Assembly (NCBI RefSeq): GCF_000196315.1
Contig: NC_014230.1
Coordinates: 2,318,501 to 2,382,500 of the forward strand
DNA from: Croceibacter atlanticus HTCC2559
GTDB taxonomy: Bacteria; Bacteroidota; Bacteroidia; Flavobacteriales; Flavobacteriaceae
Length of the DNA stretch: 64,000 bases
Direction of reading: 5' to 3'
In this document: piece by piece, positions 54,360 through 63,154 of the stretch
Layout: each line of letters begins with the position of its first letter
Position numbering within the stretch: position 1 is the stretch's first letter
The notes under the pieces: generated by a model
The model's input: only the letters and a program-made list of their open reading frames with translations
Database searches by the model: none
Told to the model about the DNA's origin: nothing
Translations under genes and position numbers: made by a program

Positions 54360-55405
54360 TCTAATAAAATTCGTTGTGCTGTAAAACCTGGACCAAAACT
54401 TAACATTAAGCCTTGTTCTCCTTTGGCAATCTCTTTATTCATAAAACGCTCTAATACAAACAGTACTGTTGCACTACTCATGTTTCCGTAACGCCTTAAT
54501 GTTTCTCGTGTATCGTCTATATTCTTTCCTAAATTCCCAAATAATTCTTCAACTGTTTGTACTATTTTCTTTCCACCAGGATGAAACACCAAATGGTCTA
54601 AATGTTCAATAGAGGTGTTATTTTCTTTTAGAAATGGATGAACTATGTTAGGGAAATGCGCTGCTATAGTTTCCGGTACTTTGGGGTCTAAAATCATTTT
54701 GAGTCCGCCATTTGTAAGATCGAAACCCATCATATTTGTTTCATCATAAAAATGATACATCTTCTCTCCTACAATTCTTGGTCCTATGTGATTGTCTTCT
54801 GAAGATAATAATACACATGCGGCACCATCTCCAAAAATAGCAGCACTAACCATATTGGCCATCGAATAATCGTCTAATTGAAATGTAGATGTAGGACTCT
54901 CTACGGCTATTACCGCAGCACGTTTATTAGGTTGAGACTCCAAAAATTTCTTGGCGTAAATCATACCAGAAATTCCTGCAACACATCCCATTTCTGTAAC
55001 TGGTAATCTTACAATATCTTGTTTTAGCTTTAAGTCGTTTATAAGGTAAGCATCTAAACTTGGTATCATAATGCCGGTACAACTTACCGTTATTATAAAA
55101 TCTAAGCTTTGTGCATTCCATTTTGCTTTATCTAACGCTTTTACCAATGCCTGTTTCCCTAACTTCTTTACTTCGCGTTGGTAAATATTATTTTTATCCT
55201 CAAAAGTGGTTTGGGTAAAAACATCTTCAGGATTCATTATTGAGTAACGCTTATCGACAGCAGCACCTTCAAAAATCTTAACTACTTTTCTTTTAAATCT
55301 AGAATCTTGGTCGTGTAACCAAACATTAACCAAAGGTATTATGTCTTTAGTTTCTCTATAAAATTCAGGTAGTTGTGTAGCTACAGAAGCTATATGTACA
55401 CTCAT
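54353..55405 (-). CDS. Type III polyketide synthase
   Basis: A 350-residue chalcone-synthase-fold enzyme with the full triad: Cys141 in EMGCVAGISGM, His275 in VFHPGGKKIV and Asn308 in RRYGNMSSATVLF. It extends an acyl starter with malonyl-CoA and closes the ring, giving pyrones, resorcinols or phloroglucinols. Its neighbours suggest a fatty-acyl starter. The ATG at 55403-55405 (MSVHIASVATQLPEF) overlaps the methyltransferase stop by four bases and is chosen over a 17-residue longer frame inside that gene. Confidence 0.95.
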   Translation of the reverse strand: MSVHIASVATQLPEFYRETKDIIPLVNVWLHDQDSRFKRKVVKIFEGAAVDKRYSIMNPEDVFTQTTFEDKNNIYQREVKKLGKQALVKALDKAKWNAQSLDFIITVSCTGIMIPSLDAYLINDLKLKQDIVRLPVTEMGCVAGISGMIYAKKFLESQPNKRAAVIAVESPTSTFQLDDYSMANMVSAAIFGDGAACVLLSSEDNHIGPRIVGEKMYHFYDETNMMGFDLTNGGLKMILDPKVPETIAAHFPNIVHPFLKENNTSIEHLDHLVFHPGGKKIVQTVEELFGNLGKNIDDTRETLRRYGNMSSATVLFVLERFMNKEIAKGEQGLMLSFGPGFTAQRILLEW

Positions 55406-56115
55406 ATTGTTTTGTTTGGTTTGATGACCCATAAATACCTGAAAGCCCATTTCCATTGTATGGAGGAAGACGCTTTTAACGTATTTGAAATATGCTGAAG
55501 GTCTTGTTTTATAAAACCACGCTCAATTGATATTAAACCATCTATCCTTGCCAGTTGCGTCTTTAGAAATATACGGCTAAAAACATGAAATAATAGATAC
55601 GCTAGCCTACTTCTTTGTAAATCATTGATAATAATTGCTTTGGTTGTAATTGATACAAATGCTGCTATAAATCGATTGATATCAGCTGTTGTAAAGTGAT
55701 GTAATGTAAGTGTACACAGTAAGATATCTGTCTCTATGTCTTTAGGTTTGGCTTGAAAAATATTGAGATTCTTATAACGAATTTCAGGGAAATCTTCAGA
55801 AAACTCTTCTGCGATATCTAAACTATTTGTGTTCATATCTATACCAACTAAGCTTACATTGTATTTTTTCTTTCTACAATATGTGGCAACCTCTCGCAAC
55901 ATTGCACCAGAGCCACAGCCAATATCTGTTATCTTATAATGTGCTTTTGGATTTTTATTTATAATGTTTTCGATTGCATTTATGGTAATATTATTTCCTC
56001 CAAGTAATTTATTAACCCGACTTATATCTTTTAAAGCTAATTTAAGAATGCGCTTGTCTAGATCTAAATTATCCATAAGCTCTTCTTGGTTAGAGCGTTT
56101 TTTAAATGTCATCAT
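55402..56115 (-). CDS. Class I SAM-dependent methyltransferase of the cluster
   Basis: A 237-residue methyltransferase: SAM motif I KITDIGCGSGAML at 61-73, motif II acidic residue in LVGIDMNTNSLDIAEE, and LLCTLTLHHFTTADINRF for the post-motif. The C-terminal part (RLAYLLFHVFSRIFLKTQLARIDG) is hydrophobic and basic, suiting a lipid-like substrate. By position it should methylate the type III PKS product. Starts four bases inside the FAD gene end and overlaps the PKS start. Confidence 0.9.
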   Translation of the reverse strand: MMTFKKRSNQEELMDNLDLDKRILKLALKDISRVNKLLGGNNITINAIENIINKNPKAHYKITDIGCGSGAMLREVATYCRKKKYNVSLVGIDMNTNSLDIAEEFSEDFPEIRYKNLNIFQAKPKDIETDILLCTLTLHHFTTADINRFIAAFVSITTKAIIINDLQRSRLAYLLFHVFSRIFLKTQLARIDGLISIERGFIKQDLQHISNTLKASSSIQWKWAFRYLWVIKPNKTI

Positions 56116-57236
56116 AAGCTTAAAGGTTTACCATGAGTTGTTTTTATAATTTTTTGTAACAACCAAGGCATTCTTGCAATTGTAATGCTCGCTATTTTAG
56201 ATAAGGAGTTATTTAATAAAATGTGTTGAAGAACGCTTCCGAATGCTAAGCGTTTTGAAAATGTTTTTTTCCAAGTTTTAATGTAGTGTTCTTCTATGTC
56301 TCTTCTTTCCCAAGTAGTAATGTCTCCTTTTAGGAGTGTTTCTGAAACTAGTTTAGCAGAATGTATTGCCATAGCCATTCCGTTACCACATAATGGATGT
56401 ATTAAGCCTGCACTATCACCTACCATTAATATATGTTCTTGTACAATAGATTTTTTCTGAAATGAAACCTGAGCTATTGTTAATGGTGCTTCAAAACTCA
56501 TTTTAGAGGTGTTAAAGAATTGAGCCATATTAGGATTTTCAGAGATTATAGAAGCATTAAACTTTGCAATACCCTTTACAGTCTTAAAACTTTTATATGT
56601 TGTAAGGTAACAACAATTAACTGCATTATCCTCAACCATACTTAACCCACAATAACCTCCTTTAAAATTATGTAATTGCACACAATTCTCATTAAATCCG
56701 GTGGTTTTATAGTGCGCTTTAACAGCAAGCCATTTTGATTTCTTTTCAATAAATTTTCTCTGAAGGATTTTATCTAATGTAGAGCGTTTTCCAAAAGCTC
56801 CTATTACATATTTAAAGATCATTTCATGCTGAGTAAGCGTAGATACTTTAAGTACATCGCTTTCAAAATTTACTGAAACAACAGTATCTGTTATAACAGT
56901 AACACCTAAATCCAGCGCTCTTTTATACAGAATAAAATCTAACATATACCTACTAATTCCAAAACCACCAAGAGGTAAATTAACTTGTACTTGTTTACCC
57001 TTATGAGTAGACCATTGTAATACATTTATATTCTTAATTGAAACATCTTTAAATGTAACACCTAATTGTGCTAAATAAGGTTTCACCTCATTGCTAACAT
57101 ACTCACCACAAACTTTATGATGAGGATAAGATTCTTTTTCAATAAGCGTGACATCTTTACCTTTTAAGGCTAAATGTATTGCTGCAGTAAGTCCAGAAAG
57201 ACCACCACCAAGTATTCCTATTTTTTCATTTATCAC
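56112..57236 (-). CDS. FAD-dependent oxidoreductase (geranylgeranyl reductase/UbiH-like)
   Basis: A 374-residue flavoprotein: dinucleotide fold KIGILGGGLSGLTAAIHLALKG, then ESYPHHKVCGEYVSNEV (the PxxKxCG-like motif of geranylgeranyl-reductase-type proteins), and the second FAD motif MVGDSAGLIHPLCGNGMAMAI. Such enzymes hydroxylate aromatic rings or saturate double bonds. It is the first gene of the seven-gene cluster. The start codon is GTG at 57234-57236, 22 bases after the terminator T run of the upstream ompA-like gene. Confidence 0.9.
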   Translation of the reverse strand: MINEKIGILGGGLSGLTAAIHLALKGKDVTLIEKESYPHHKVCGEYVSNEVKPYLAQLGVTFKDVSIKNINVLQWSTHKGKQVQVNLPLGGFGISRYMLDFILYKRALDLGVTVITDTVVSVNFESDVLKVSTLTQHEMIFKYVIGAFGKRSTLDKILQRKFIEKKSKWLAVKAHYKTTGFNENCVQLHNFKGGYCGLSMVEDNAVNCCYLTTYKSFKTVKGIAKFNASIISENPNMAQFFNTSKMSFEAPLTIAQVSFQKKSIVQEHILMVGDSAGLIHPLCGNGMAMAIHSAKLVSETLLKGDITTWERRDIEEHYIKTWKKTFSKRLAFGSVLQHILLNNSLSKIASITIARMPWLLQKIIKTTHGKPLSL

Positions 57237-57257
57237 TTAGTGAAGATACGAGTTTGC

Positions 57258-57288
57258 ATAAAAAAACCCGATGCTTGACATCGGGTTT
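57258..57288 (-). terminator. Intrinsic terminator of the ompA-like gene
   Basis: A perfect 10-bp stem (AAACCCGATG with CATCGGGTTT, 5-nt loop) followed by T residues on the minus strand. It separates the envelope genes from the type III PKS cluster. Confidence 0.92.
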
Positions 57289-57310
57289 ATAATAATTTAA
57301 GAAGTGTTTA

Positions 57311-58012
57311 CTAGTTTCCGTCTTGTGCTTCTTTTTCAGCTTCATCTACCATTTGTTCATTTGGTAAGATAGCTAATTGTACACGACGGTTTTTTGCACG
57401 TCCTTCTGCAGTGTCATTCGTATAAGCAGGTTTAGTTTCACCAAACCATTTTGTTGTAAATCGTCCAGAAGATAACCCTTTACTCGTAAAGTAATTTGTT
57501 ACAGAGTTAGCTCTATCTCTTGAAAGAGACATATTATACTCGGCAGAACCTGTACTATCTGTATGCCCTACGACTAATACATCTGTGTTAGGATACTCTA
57601 CAAGTACATTAGATAATTTATCTAAGGTTTCTTGAGATTTGGCATTAATATTTGACTTATTTGTGTCAAAATAAACACCACTATTCTCATCGAAGGTTAC
57701 AACAATACCATCATCAATACGCTCAACTTGAGCTCCTGGAATTTCCTGCTCTATTTTCTGAGCTTGCTTATCCATTTTATTACCAATGATTACACCAGTT
57801 GCACCACCTACAACACCACCAATTACTGCTCCAAGTTCAGAGTTGTTTCCGTCTCCTACATTGTTACCAATAATAGCACCTAATATTGCACCACCAGTAG
57901 CGCCAATTACACCACCTTTTTGTTTGTTATTTGCATTCTTAGTAGCCTCACAACCTACAAATAATATTGAGGCAACAGCTACTGCTAAAATTGTTTTTAT
58001 TGAAATCTTCAT
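57311..58012 (-). CDS. OmpA-family lipoprotein with glycine-zipper domain
   Basis: A 233-residue lipoprotein (SILFVGCEA). Residues about 34-80 are a glycine zipper (GGVIGATGGAILGAIIGNNVG and a second GGVVGGATGVIIGNK). Residues about 115-225 are an OmpA peptidoglycan-binding domain (VLVVGHTDSTGSAEYNMSLSRDRA, WFGETKPAYTNDTAEGRAKNRRV). It links the outer membrane to the cell wall. It follows the lipocalin-like gene by nine bases on the same strand, so both are likely one transcript. Confidence 0.93.
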   Translation of the reverse strand: MKISIKTILAVAVASILFVGCEATKNANNKQKGGVIGATGGAILGAIIGNNVGDGNNSELGAVIGGVVGGATGVIIGNKMDKQAQKIEQEIPGAQVERIDDGIVVTFDENSGVYFDTNKSNINAKSQETLDKLSNVLVEYPNTDVLVVGHTDSTGSAEYNMSLSRDRANSVTNYFTSKGLSSGRFTTKWFGETKPAYTNDTAEGRAKNRRVQLAILPNEQMVDEAEKEAQDGN

Positions 58013-58021
58013 CGTTAGTTT

Positions 58022-58501
58022 TTATTTTTTGTTGAAATTCATTCTAATAGTAAATGGTTTTCCATCTAAAGAAACCGTTTGTTCCCAAGTCATTGCAGTA
58101 TCTGTAAGACTTACAAGGTTTACTCTAAATCCTGTATTACCAGTTTCAGATTTCCCTTTTTCGTTTACAGGTTTCAATAAGAAATCATAATTTCCTGTAG
58201 TTTCATTTACTTCTTGTATTGTCCATATAAAATTGCGTTCTCCAGAAGGACAACCTGTATTTGTAATTGTATACGTTCCTTCATTATTATTAGCAACAAA
58301 GAACCAGTCACTGTTTTCAAAACACGCTTTTGAGGTGTCATTAAAAAGTGTAACTGCAAAGTCTCCAGATGCTCCAGGATATGTAATAGTATTTAATGTC
58401 CAAGCACCTTTAAAGGTTGACTTAGCTTCTTTTACAACTTTACTTGTACCACAGCTAGCTAAAACAGTAACTGCAAAACAAAACATTATTAATTTTTTCA
58501 T
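58022..58501 (-). CDS. Lipocalin-like lipoprotein
   Basis: A 159-residue lipoprotein (AVTVLASC). The mature chain starts FKGAWTLNTITYPGASGDFAV, with two Cys (KACFENSDW, NTGCPSGERNF) and a C-terminal strand YDFLLKPVNEK...RMNFNKK. This looks like the lipocalin-family lipoproteins common in Flavobacteriaceae. The ligand is unknown. It sits just upstream of the ompA-like gene and downstream of the tiny DUF1328 gene. Confidence 0.8.
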   Translation of the reverse strand: MKKLIMFCFAVTVLASCGTSKVVKEAKSTFKGAWTLNTITYPGASGDFAVTLFNDTSKACFENSDWFFVANNNEGTYTITNTGCPSGERNFIWTIQEVNETTGNYDFLLKPVNEKGKSETGNTGFRVNLVSLTDTAMTWEQTVSLDGKPFTIRMNFNKK

Positions 58502-58526
58502 TGTATTTTTTTTATTGGTTAGTCTT

Positions 58527-58688
58527 TTATTTTCTGAATAATCTACCTACTAATGATAATAGGAATAGAACTATGAAAATAAAGAATAGGATTTTTGCTA
58601 TACCTTCTGCACCTTCAGAGATTCCTCCAAAGCCAAAGATTCCAGCAACAATTGCTATAATTATAAATATAACTGTCCAGCGTAACAT
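58527..58688 (-). CDS. DUF1328-family small membrane protein
   Basis: A 53-residue protein read from ATG 58686-58688: [20 protein letters not shown], then [20 protein letters not shown], ending [13 protein letters not shown]. This is the short two-helix DUF1328 (YtjA-like) family, with the typical Gly/Ala-rich loop between helices. Function unknown; homologues are often stress induced. It starts the envelope group with the lipocalin-like and ompA-like genes on the same strand. Confidence 0.88.
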   Translation of the reverse strand: MLRWTVIFIIIAIVAGIFGFGGISEGAEGIAKILFFIFIVLFLLSLVGRLFRK

Positions 58689-58794
58689 AATTTTTAGTTT
58701 TAAATGATTAGTTACACTAAAGGTACGAGAGTTTTGTTTTGTCTAAGTGTTTCTTAGGAATGTTTAACAATAAAGTATTAAATAATGTTAAGCT

Positions 58795-60801
58795 TTAATA
58801 AGCTAAAACCTCTAACAACTCGTTAAAGAATCTGTTTTTAGGCAAATAATTGTTTTCTAGATTTTTAGCAAAAGGTATTGGTGTCTCTAAACTCGCAACA
58901 CGTTTTACTGGTGCATCTAAGTATTTAAAGCAATCTTCCATTATACAAGCCGATAAATCTGAAGCTATACCTCCAAATTTAGAATCCTCTTGAAGTATTA
59001 TAACACGACTCGTCTTTTTAACCGATGCATAAACGGTATCATAATCTAAAGGTTGTAAGCTTCTTAAATCAATAAGATCTGCAGAAATATTAGAATGCTC
59101 TTCTAAAACTTCTAAAGCCCAATGAACACCTGCACCATAGGTTATAATAGTAATGTCTTCACCTTCTTTTAAAAGCGACGCTTTACCAAAAGGAATTGTA
59201 AAGTAATCTGTAGGTACCTCTTGTCTAATACTTCTATACAATGCCTTATGCTCAAAAAACAATACAGGATTTGGATCTTCAATAGCTGTAGCGAGTAATC
59301 CTTTAGCATCATAAGGAAACGCTGGATATACTACTTTTAAACCAGGTGTTTTAGTAAACCAAGCTTCATTGGTTTGACTATGAAATGGACCAGCACCAAC
59401 GCCACCACCACAAGGCATACGTATAACAACATCTGCATGTTGGTTCCAACGGTAATGAGATTTTGCTAGATAGTTTACTATAGGATTAAAACCAGATGTT
59501 GCAAAATCTCCAAATTGCATTTCCATTACTGCTTTCATACCATTTATTGATAATCCCATTGCAGCAGATACTATTGCAGACTCACAAATTGGTGTGTTGC
59601 GAACACGGTCTTTGCCAAATTGTTCAATAAAACCTTCAGTTATTTTAAAGACGCCTCCATAATCTGCCACATCTTGCCCCATAATCACAAGATCATCATA
59701 TCGCTCCATAGATTGTCGTAAGCCTTGAGAAATTGCATCTATAAGTCGTAATTCTTCTGTAGTTTCATTAGGCTTAGTAACCTCAAGTGTAAAAGGTTTA
59801 TAAACATCATTTAACTCATCATCTTCAGAAGACGATATTACATCTTCTTCAAAAGCTTTTTGTAAATGTGCTTCAATTTCTGCTTTTATAAGCACGTGTT
59901 TGTGCTCATCTTGCTCTTCAGTTAAAATACCTTCAGCTATTAAAAAATCTTTATAATTTGAGATAGGATCTTTTAGCTCCCAAGCTTCCATTAAATCTTC
60001 AGGAACATATTTAGTACCACTTGCTTCTTCGTGTCCTCGTCTTCTAAAGGTTAAAAATTCAACTAAAACAGGACGTGGATTCTCACGCATACTTTCTGCA
60101 AGCGCTGAAACTTTTTGATAAACCTCCAAGATATTATTACCATCTATAATATGACTTTCCATTCCATATCCTAAACCTCTGTCTGCTAAATTTTCACATC
60201 GGTATTGCTCTGTTGTAGGAGTAGATAATCCGTAACCATTGTTTTCTATGCAAAATAAGACTGGTAAATCCCAAACCGAGGCTACATTAAGTGCTTCATG
60301 AAAATCACCTTCACTAGTACCACCTTCTCCTGTAAAAACAGCTGTAATATTCTTTTCGTTTTTTAATTTATGTGCTAATGCAATGCCATCTGCTACACCA
60401 AGTTGCGGACCTAAATGCGAAATCATTCCCACAATATTAAATTCTTGAGTACCAAAATGGAAACTACGATCTCTTCCTTTAGTAAATCCACTGGCTTTAC
60501 CTTGCCATTGCGTAAATAAGCGGTATAACGGAATATCTCTATTTACAAAAACACCTAAGTTTCTGTGCATAGGCAAAATATATTCTTCTTTTTGTAACGC
60601 TAAGGTTACACCTGCAGAAATAGCTTCTTGGCCAATACCACTAAACCATTTAGATATTTTACCTTGTCTTAATAAAATAAGCATTTTTTCCTCTATTAAC
60701 CTTGGCTTTAGCATTGCCAAGTAAAGTTTTAAGAGTTCCTCATTGCTTAAGTTATCTTTTGAGTATTTAAATATAGGTGCTGTTTCGGTTGGGTTTGCCA
60801 T
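58795..60801 (-). CDS. Fused E1 alpha-beta of a 2-oxoacid dehydrogenase (branched-chain type)
   Basis: A 668-residue fusion. Residues about 1-320 are the alpha part with the thiamine diphosphate motif GEGGTSEGDFHEALN...CIENN and the RRRGHEEASGTKY loop. Residues about 340-668 are the beta part (VADYGGVFKITEGFIEQFG, MEMQFGDFATSGFNPIVN, IILQEDSKFGGIASDLSA). It decarboxylates branched-chain 2-oxoacids and passes the acyl group to E2, supplying branched acyl-CoA. E2 and E3 genes are not in the window. The ATG at 60799-60801 (MANPTETAP) fits the promoter box; a 13-residue longer frame is unlikely. Confidence 0.93.
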   Translation of the reverse strand: MANPTETAPIFKYSKDNLSNEELLKLYLAMLKPRLIEEKMLILLRQGKISKWFSGIGQEAISAGVTLALQKEEYILPMHRNLGVFVNRDIPLYRLFTQWQGKASGFTKGRDRSFHFGTQEFNIVGMISHLGPQLGVADGIALAHKLKNEKNITAVFTGEGGTSEGDFHEALNVASVWDLPVLFCIENNGYGLSTPTTEQYRCENLADRGLGYGMESHIIDGNNILEVYQKVSALAESMRENPRPVLVEFLTFRRRGHEEASGTKYVPEDLMEAWELKDPISNYKDFLIAEGILTEEQDEHKHVLIKAEIEAHLQKAFEEDVISSSEDDELNDVYKPFTLEVTKPNETTEELRLIDAISQGLRQSMERYDDLVIMGQDVADYGGVFKITEGFIEQFGKDRVRNTPICESAIVSAAMGLSINGMKAVMEMQFGDFATSGFNPIVNYLAKSHYRWNQHADVVIRMPCGGGVGAGPFHSQTNEAWFTKTPGLKVVYPAFPYDAKGLLATAIEDPNPVLFFEHKALYRSIRQEVPTDYFTIPFGKASLLKEGEDITIITYGAGVHWALEVLEEHSNISADLIDLRSLQPLDYDTVYASVKKTSRVIILQEDSKFGGIASDLSACIMEDCFKYLDAPVKRVASLETPIPFAKNLENNYLPKNRFFNELLEVLAY

Positions 60802-60819
60802 GATATTTATATTGTATAC

Positions 60820-60827
60820 CAAATGTA
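60820..60827 (-). promoter_or_regulatory. Candidate -7 box TACATTTG for the E1 gene
   Basis: The minus-strand TACATTTG fits TAnnTTTG and ends 18 nt before the ATG at 60801, supporting that start. No TTG at -33. Confidence 0.4.
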
Positions 60828-60895
60828 GAAAAAATGGCATTGTGAAGGTAATTTGAACAAAACTTTATAAGTAAGTTATTCACTATACATTTTAT

Positions 60896-60903
60896 TATAT
60901 TTG
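60896..60903 (+). promoter_or_regulatory. Candidate -7 box TATATTTG for the oxygenase gene
   Basis: TATATTTG is an exact match to the -7 consensus and ends 22 nt before the ATG at 60926. The -33 half is not clear. Confidence 0.45.
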
Positions 60904-60925
60904 TAGGACTTACAATTATTTTACT

Positions 60926-61876
60926 ATGAACAATATCCCAAGTGTAGATTTAGCCGATTTCTTATCGGATGATCCAGATAGAAAACAAAAATTTGTTAAT
61001 GAAATAGGTTCTGCTTACGAAGAAATTGGTTTCGTATCACTAAAAAATCACTTTCTAGAAGATGATTTGGTAGATAACCTTTATAAAGAAGTAAAATCTT
61101 TCTTTGCTCTACCTACAGAGGTTAAGGAAAGTTATGAAATAGATGGCCTTGGTGGTCAACGTGGTTATATTTCTTTTGGAAAAGAACATGCCAAAGGACG
61201 TAAAAAAGGTGATTTAAAAGAATTTTGGCATTTTGGACAAGAAGCAGATGAAGATGCAAACCTTGTAGAAGATTATCCTGAAAACGTACAGGTAAAGGAG
61301 TTAGATAATTTTAACTCCACTGGTATGCAAGCTTATAAGATGTTAGAGAAGACAGGTATTTATGTACTACGTGCATTAGCATTGTACATAGGTTTAGAAG
61401 AAACTTATTTTGACCATTGGGCTCGTAACGGAAACTCAATCTTAAGACCTATACATTATCCTCCAATTACACAAGAGCCAGATGGTGCAGTACGTGCTGG
61501 TGCTCATGGAGATATTAACTTAATCACTCTACTAATGGGTGCTTCAACAGGTGGTTTACAAGTACTTCGAAAAGATGGAAAGTGGATAGATGCTATTCCT
61601 GAAGAAGATGAACTAGTAATTAATGTAGGTGATATGTTAGAAAGACATACCAACAATAAGTTAAGATCTACTATACACCGCGTAATTAATCCACCTAAAG
61701 AAGAATGGGGAAATCCTCGTTACTCAATTCCATTCTTTATGCATCCGCGTAGTGAAATGAAGTTAGATTGTTTAGATGAATGTGTTTCTCCAGAAAACCC
61801 TAAGCAATATGAAGATATTACAGCTGGCGAATTTTTACACCAACGTCTAGTAGAAATAGGACTTATTAAAAAGTAA
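60926..61876 (+). CDS. Isopenicillin N synthase-family Fe(II)/2-oxoglutarate-type oxygenase
   Basis: A 316-residue non-heme iron oxygenase: N-terminal DIOX_N domain (IPSVDLADFLSDD, GFVSLKNHFL, GQRGYISFG), then the iron triad His-x-Asp in AGAHGDINLITLL and His in RSTIHRVINPP, with the Arg-x-Ser cosubstrate motif in NPRYSIPFF. The family covers isopenicillin N synthase, ACC oxidase and many 2-oxoglutarate dioxygenases. The substrate is not known. It is followed by a SUI1 gene one base later. Confidence 0.9.
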   Translation: MNNIPSVDLADFLSDDPDRKQKFVNEIGSAYEEIGFVSLKNHFLEDDLVDNLYKEVKSFFALPTEVKESYEIDGLGGQRGYISFGKEHAKGRKKGDLKEFWHFGQEADEDANLVEDYPENVQVKELDNFNSTGMQAYKMLEKTGIYVLRALALYIGLEETYFDHWARNGNSILRPIHYPPITQEPDGAVRAGAHGDINLITLLMGASTGGLQVLRKDGKWIDAIPEEDELVINVGDMLERHTNNKLRSTIHRVINPPKEEWGNPRYSIPFFMHPRSEMKLDCLDECVSPENPKQYEDITAGEFLHQRLVEIGLIKK

Positions 61877-61877
61877 T

Positions 61878-62207
61878 ATGGACTTAAAAGATCAATTAAA
61901 AAACTTATTTCCAGAGCACGAATCTACTGAAGCTGAAGATACAACTAATGATAATGAAGGTTTGTGGATACAGGACGCACCATTACTTTGTAAGTATGAA
62001 AAGCGCCGTGGCAAACCTATTACTATAATAGATGGTTATACTGGAGCTCAAGAAGATTTTAAGCAACTTGCCAAAGATTTAAAAAAGAGTCTTGGTGTTG
62101 GTGGTAGTTTTAAAGACGATCAAATTATTATACAAGGAGATTACCGTATTGAAATAATGGATATGCTAAAAGACAAAGGTTTTTTAGTAAAACGTGTAGG
62201 TGGTTAA
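61878..62207 (+). CDS. SUI1-family translation factor (YciH-like)
   Basis: A 109-residue protein whose last 75 residues match eIF1/SUI1: YEKRRGKPITIIDGYTGAQEDFKQLAKDLKKSLGVGGSFKDDQIIIQGD, ending DKGFLVKRVGG. Bacterial YciH proteins act in initiation fidelity. The N-terminal 35 residues are acidic and probably flexible. It is probably co-transcribed with the oxygenase gene and is closed by the hairpin at 62229. Confidence 0.92.
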   Translation: MDLKDQLKNLFPEHESTEAEDTTNDNEGLWIQDAPLLCKYEKRRGKPITIIDGYTGAQEDFKQLAKDLKKSLGVGGSFKDDQIIIQGDYRIEIMDMLKDKGFLVKRVGG

Positions 62208-62228
62208 ACCTTATTTATTAGTATCATA

Positions 62229-62270
62229 AAGAGTAGCTGTTTTAGATTATACTAAAGGCTACTCTTCTTA
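62229..62270 (+). terminator. Probable terminator of the oxygenase-SUI1 operon
   Basis: AAGAGTAGC (62229-62237) pairs with GCTACTCTT (62258-62266); an inner TTTAG/CTAAA pair makes the stem longer. The T tail is weak, so confidence is moderate. Confidence 0.6.
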
Positions 62271-62284
62271 GTTTATAACAAAAT

Positions 62285-63154
62285 ATGCAAATTCCAGAAT
62301 CTGAACTTATATTAAATGCAGATGGTAGTATTTATCATTTAAATATCCTACCAGAGCAATTGGCGCAAACTGTTATTACAGTAGGCGATCCAGATCGTGT
62401 AGAAGATATTACCAAACACTTTGACAGTGTTGATGTTAAAGTAAGAAAACGTGAATTTCACACGCAAACTGGCAAGTGTAATGGCAAGTTTATTACAGTA
62501 ATATCAACAGGAATTGGTACAGATAATATAGATATTGTTTTTAATGAATTAGATGCCTTAGCTAATATAGATCTTAAGACGAGAGAAATTAAAGCTGAAA
62601 AAACAGCCTTGGATATTATTCGCGTAGGTACATCTGGAGCAATACAAGAAGATATTCCTATCGATTCGTTTTTAGTTTCAGAACTGGGAATAGGGTTTGA
62701 TACTTTATTACATTATTATGACAGTAAACATTTACAACACTTAAACCTATCAAAATCTTTAACACAACAATTAGAATTATCTGAGGAGAAATCTCATCCC
62801 TATATCGTTTCAGCAGATCCTGAATTGCTTAAAACTTTAGATTCTACAAAACTTATAAAAGGTATTACTGCAACAAACGTTGGCTTTTATGCACCACAAG
62901 GTCGTGTATTACGAGCTGGTTTAAGTGATGTTAACTTTATGCAAAAGTTGAAAAATGCACGATTAGATGCACGCAAAATTACTAACTTGGAAATGGAGAC
63001 TGCCGGAATTTACGGTATGGCTTCCTTACTAGGTCATCGTGCAGTTTCTTTAAACGCTATTCTGGCAAATCGTGCAAATGGTGAGTTTAGTAAATCACCT
63101 AAAGACACTGTAGACAACCTTATTTTATACACCTTAGAAAAACTTACACACTAA
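62285..63154 (+). CDS. Nucleoside phosphorylase (uridine phosphorylase-like)
   Basis: A 289-residue PNP/UDP-family protein: ITVGDPDRVEDITKHFD (phosphate site GDPxR), STGIGTDNIDIVFNEL, RVGTSGAIQEDIPID and NLEMETAGIYGMASLLGHRAVSL (the ribose-binding MExA). It splits nucleosides with phosphate into base and ribose-1-phosphate. Whether it prefers uridine or purine nucleosides cannot be told for certain. The stop is followed directly by the ATG of the next gene (TAAATG). Confidence 0.9.
   Translation: MQIPESELILNADGSIYHLNILPEQLAQTVITVGDPDRVEDITKHFDSVDVKVRKREFHTQTGKCNGKFITVISTGIGTDNIDIVFNELDALANIDLKTREIKAEKTALDIIRVGTSGAIQEDIPIDSFLVSELGIGFDTLLHYYDSKHLQHLNLSKSLTQQLELSEEKSHPYIVSADPELLKTLDSTKLIKGITATNVGFYAPQGRVLRAGLSDVNFMQKLKNARLDARKITNLEMETAGIYGMASLLGHRAVSLNAILANRANGEFSKSPKDTVDNLILYTLEKLTH

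Noticed and set aside
57786-58190. Open frame of 134 codons on the plus strand
   Set aside because: It is antisense to the ompA-like and lipocalin-like genes, whose motifs are clear. Its Pro/Ile-rich product is the mirror of the glycine zipper.
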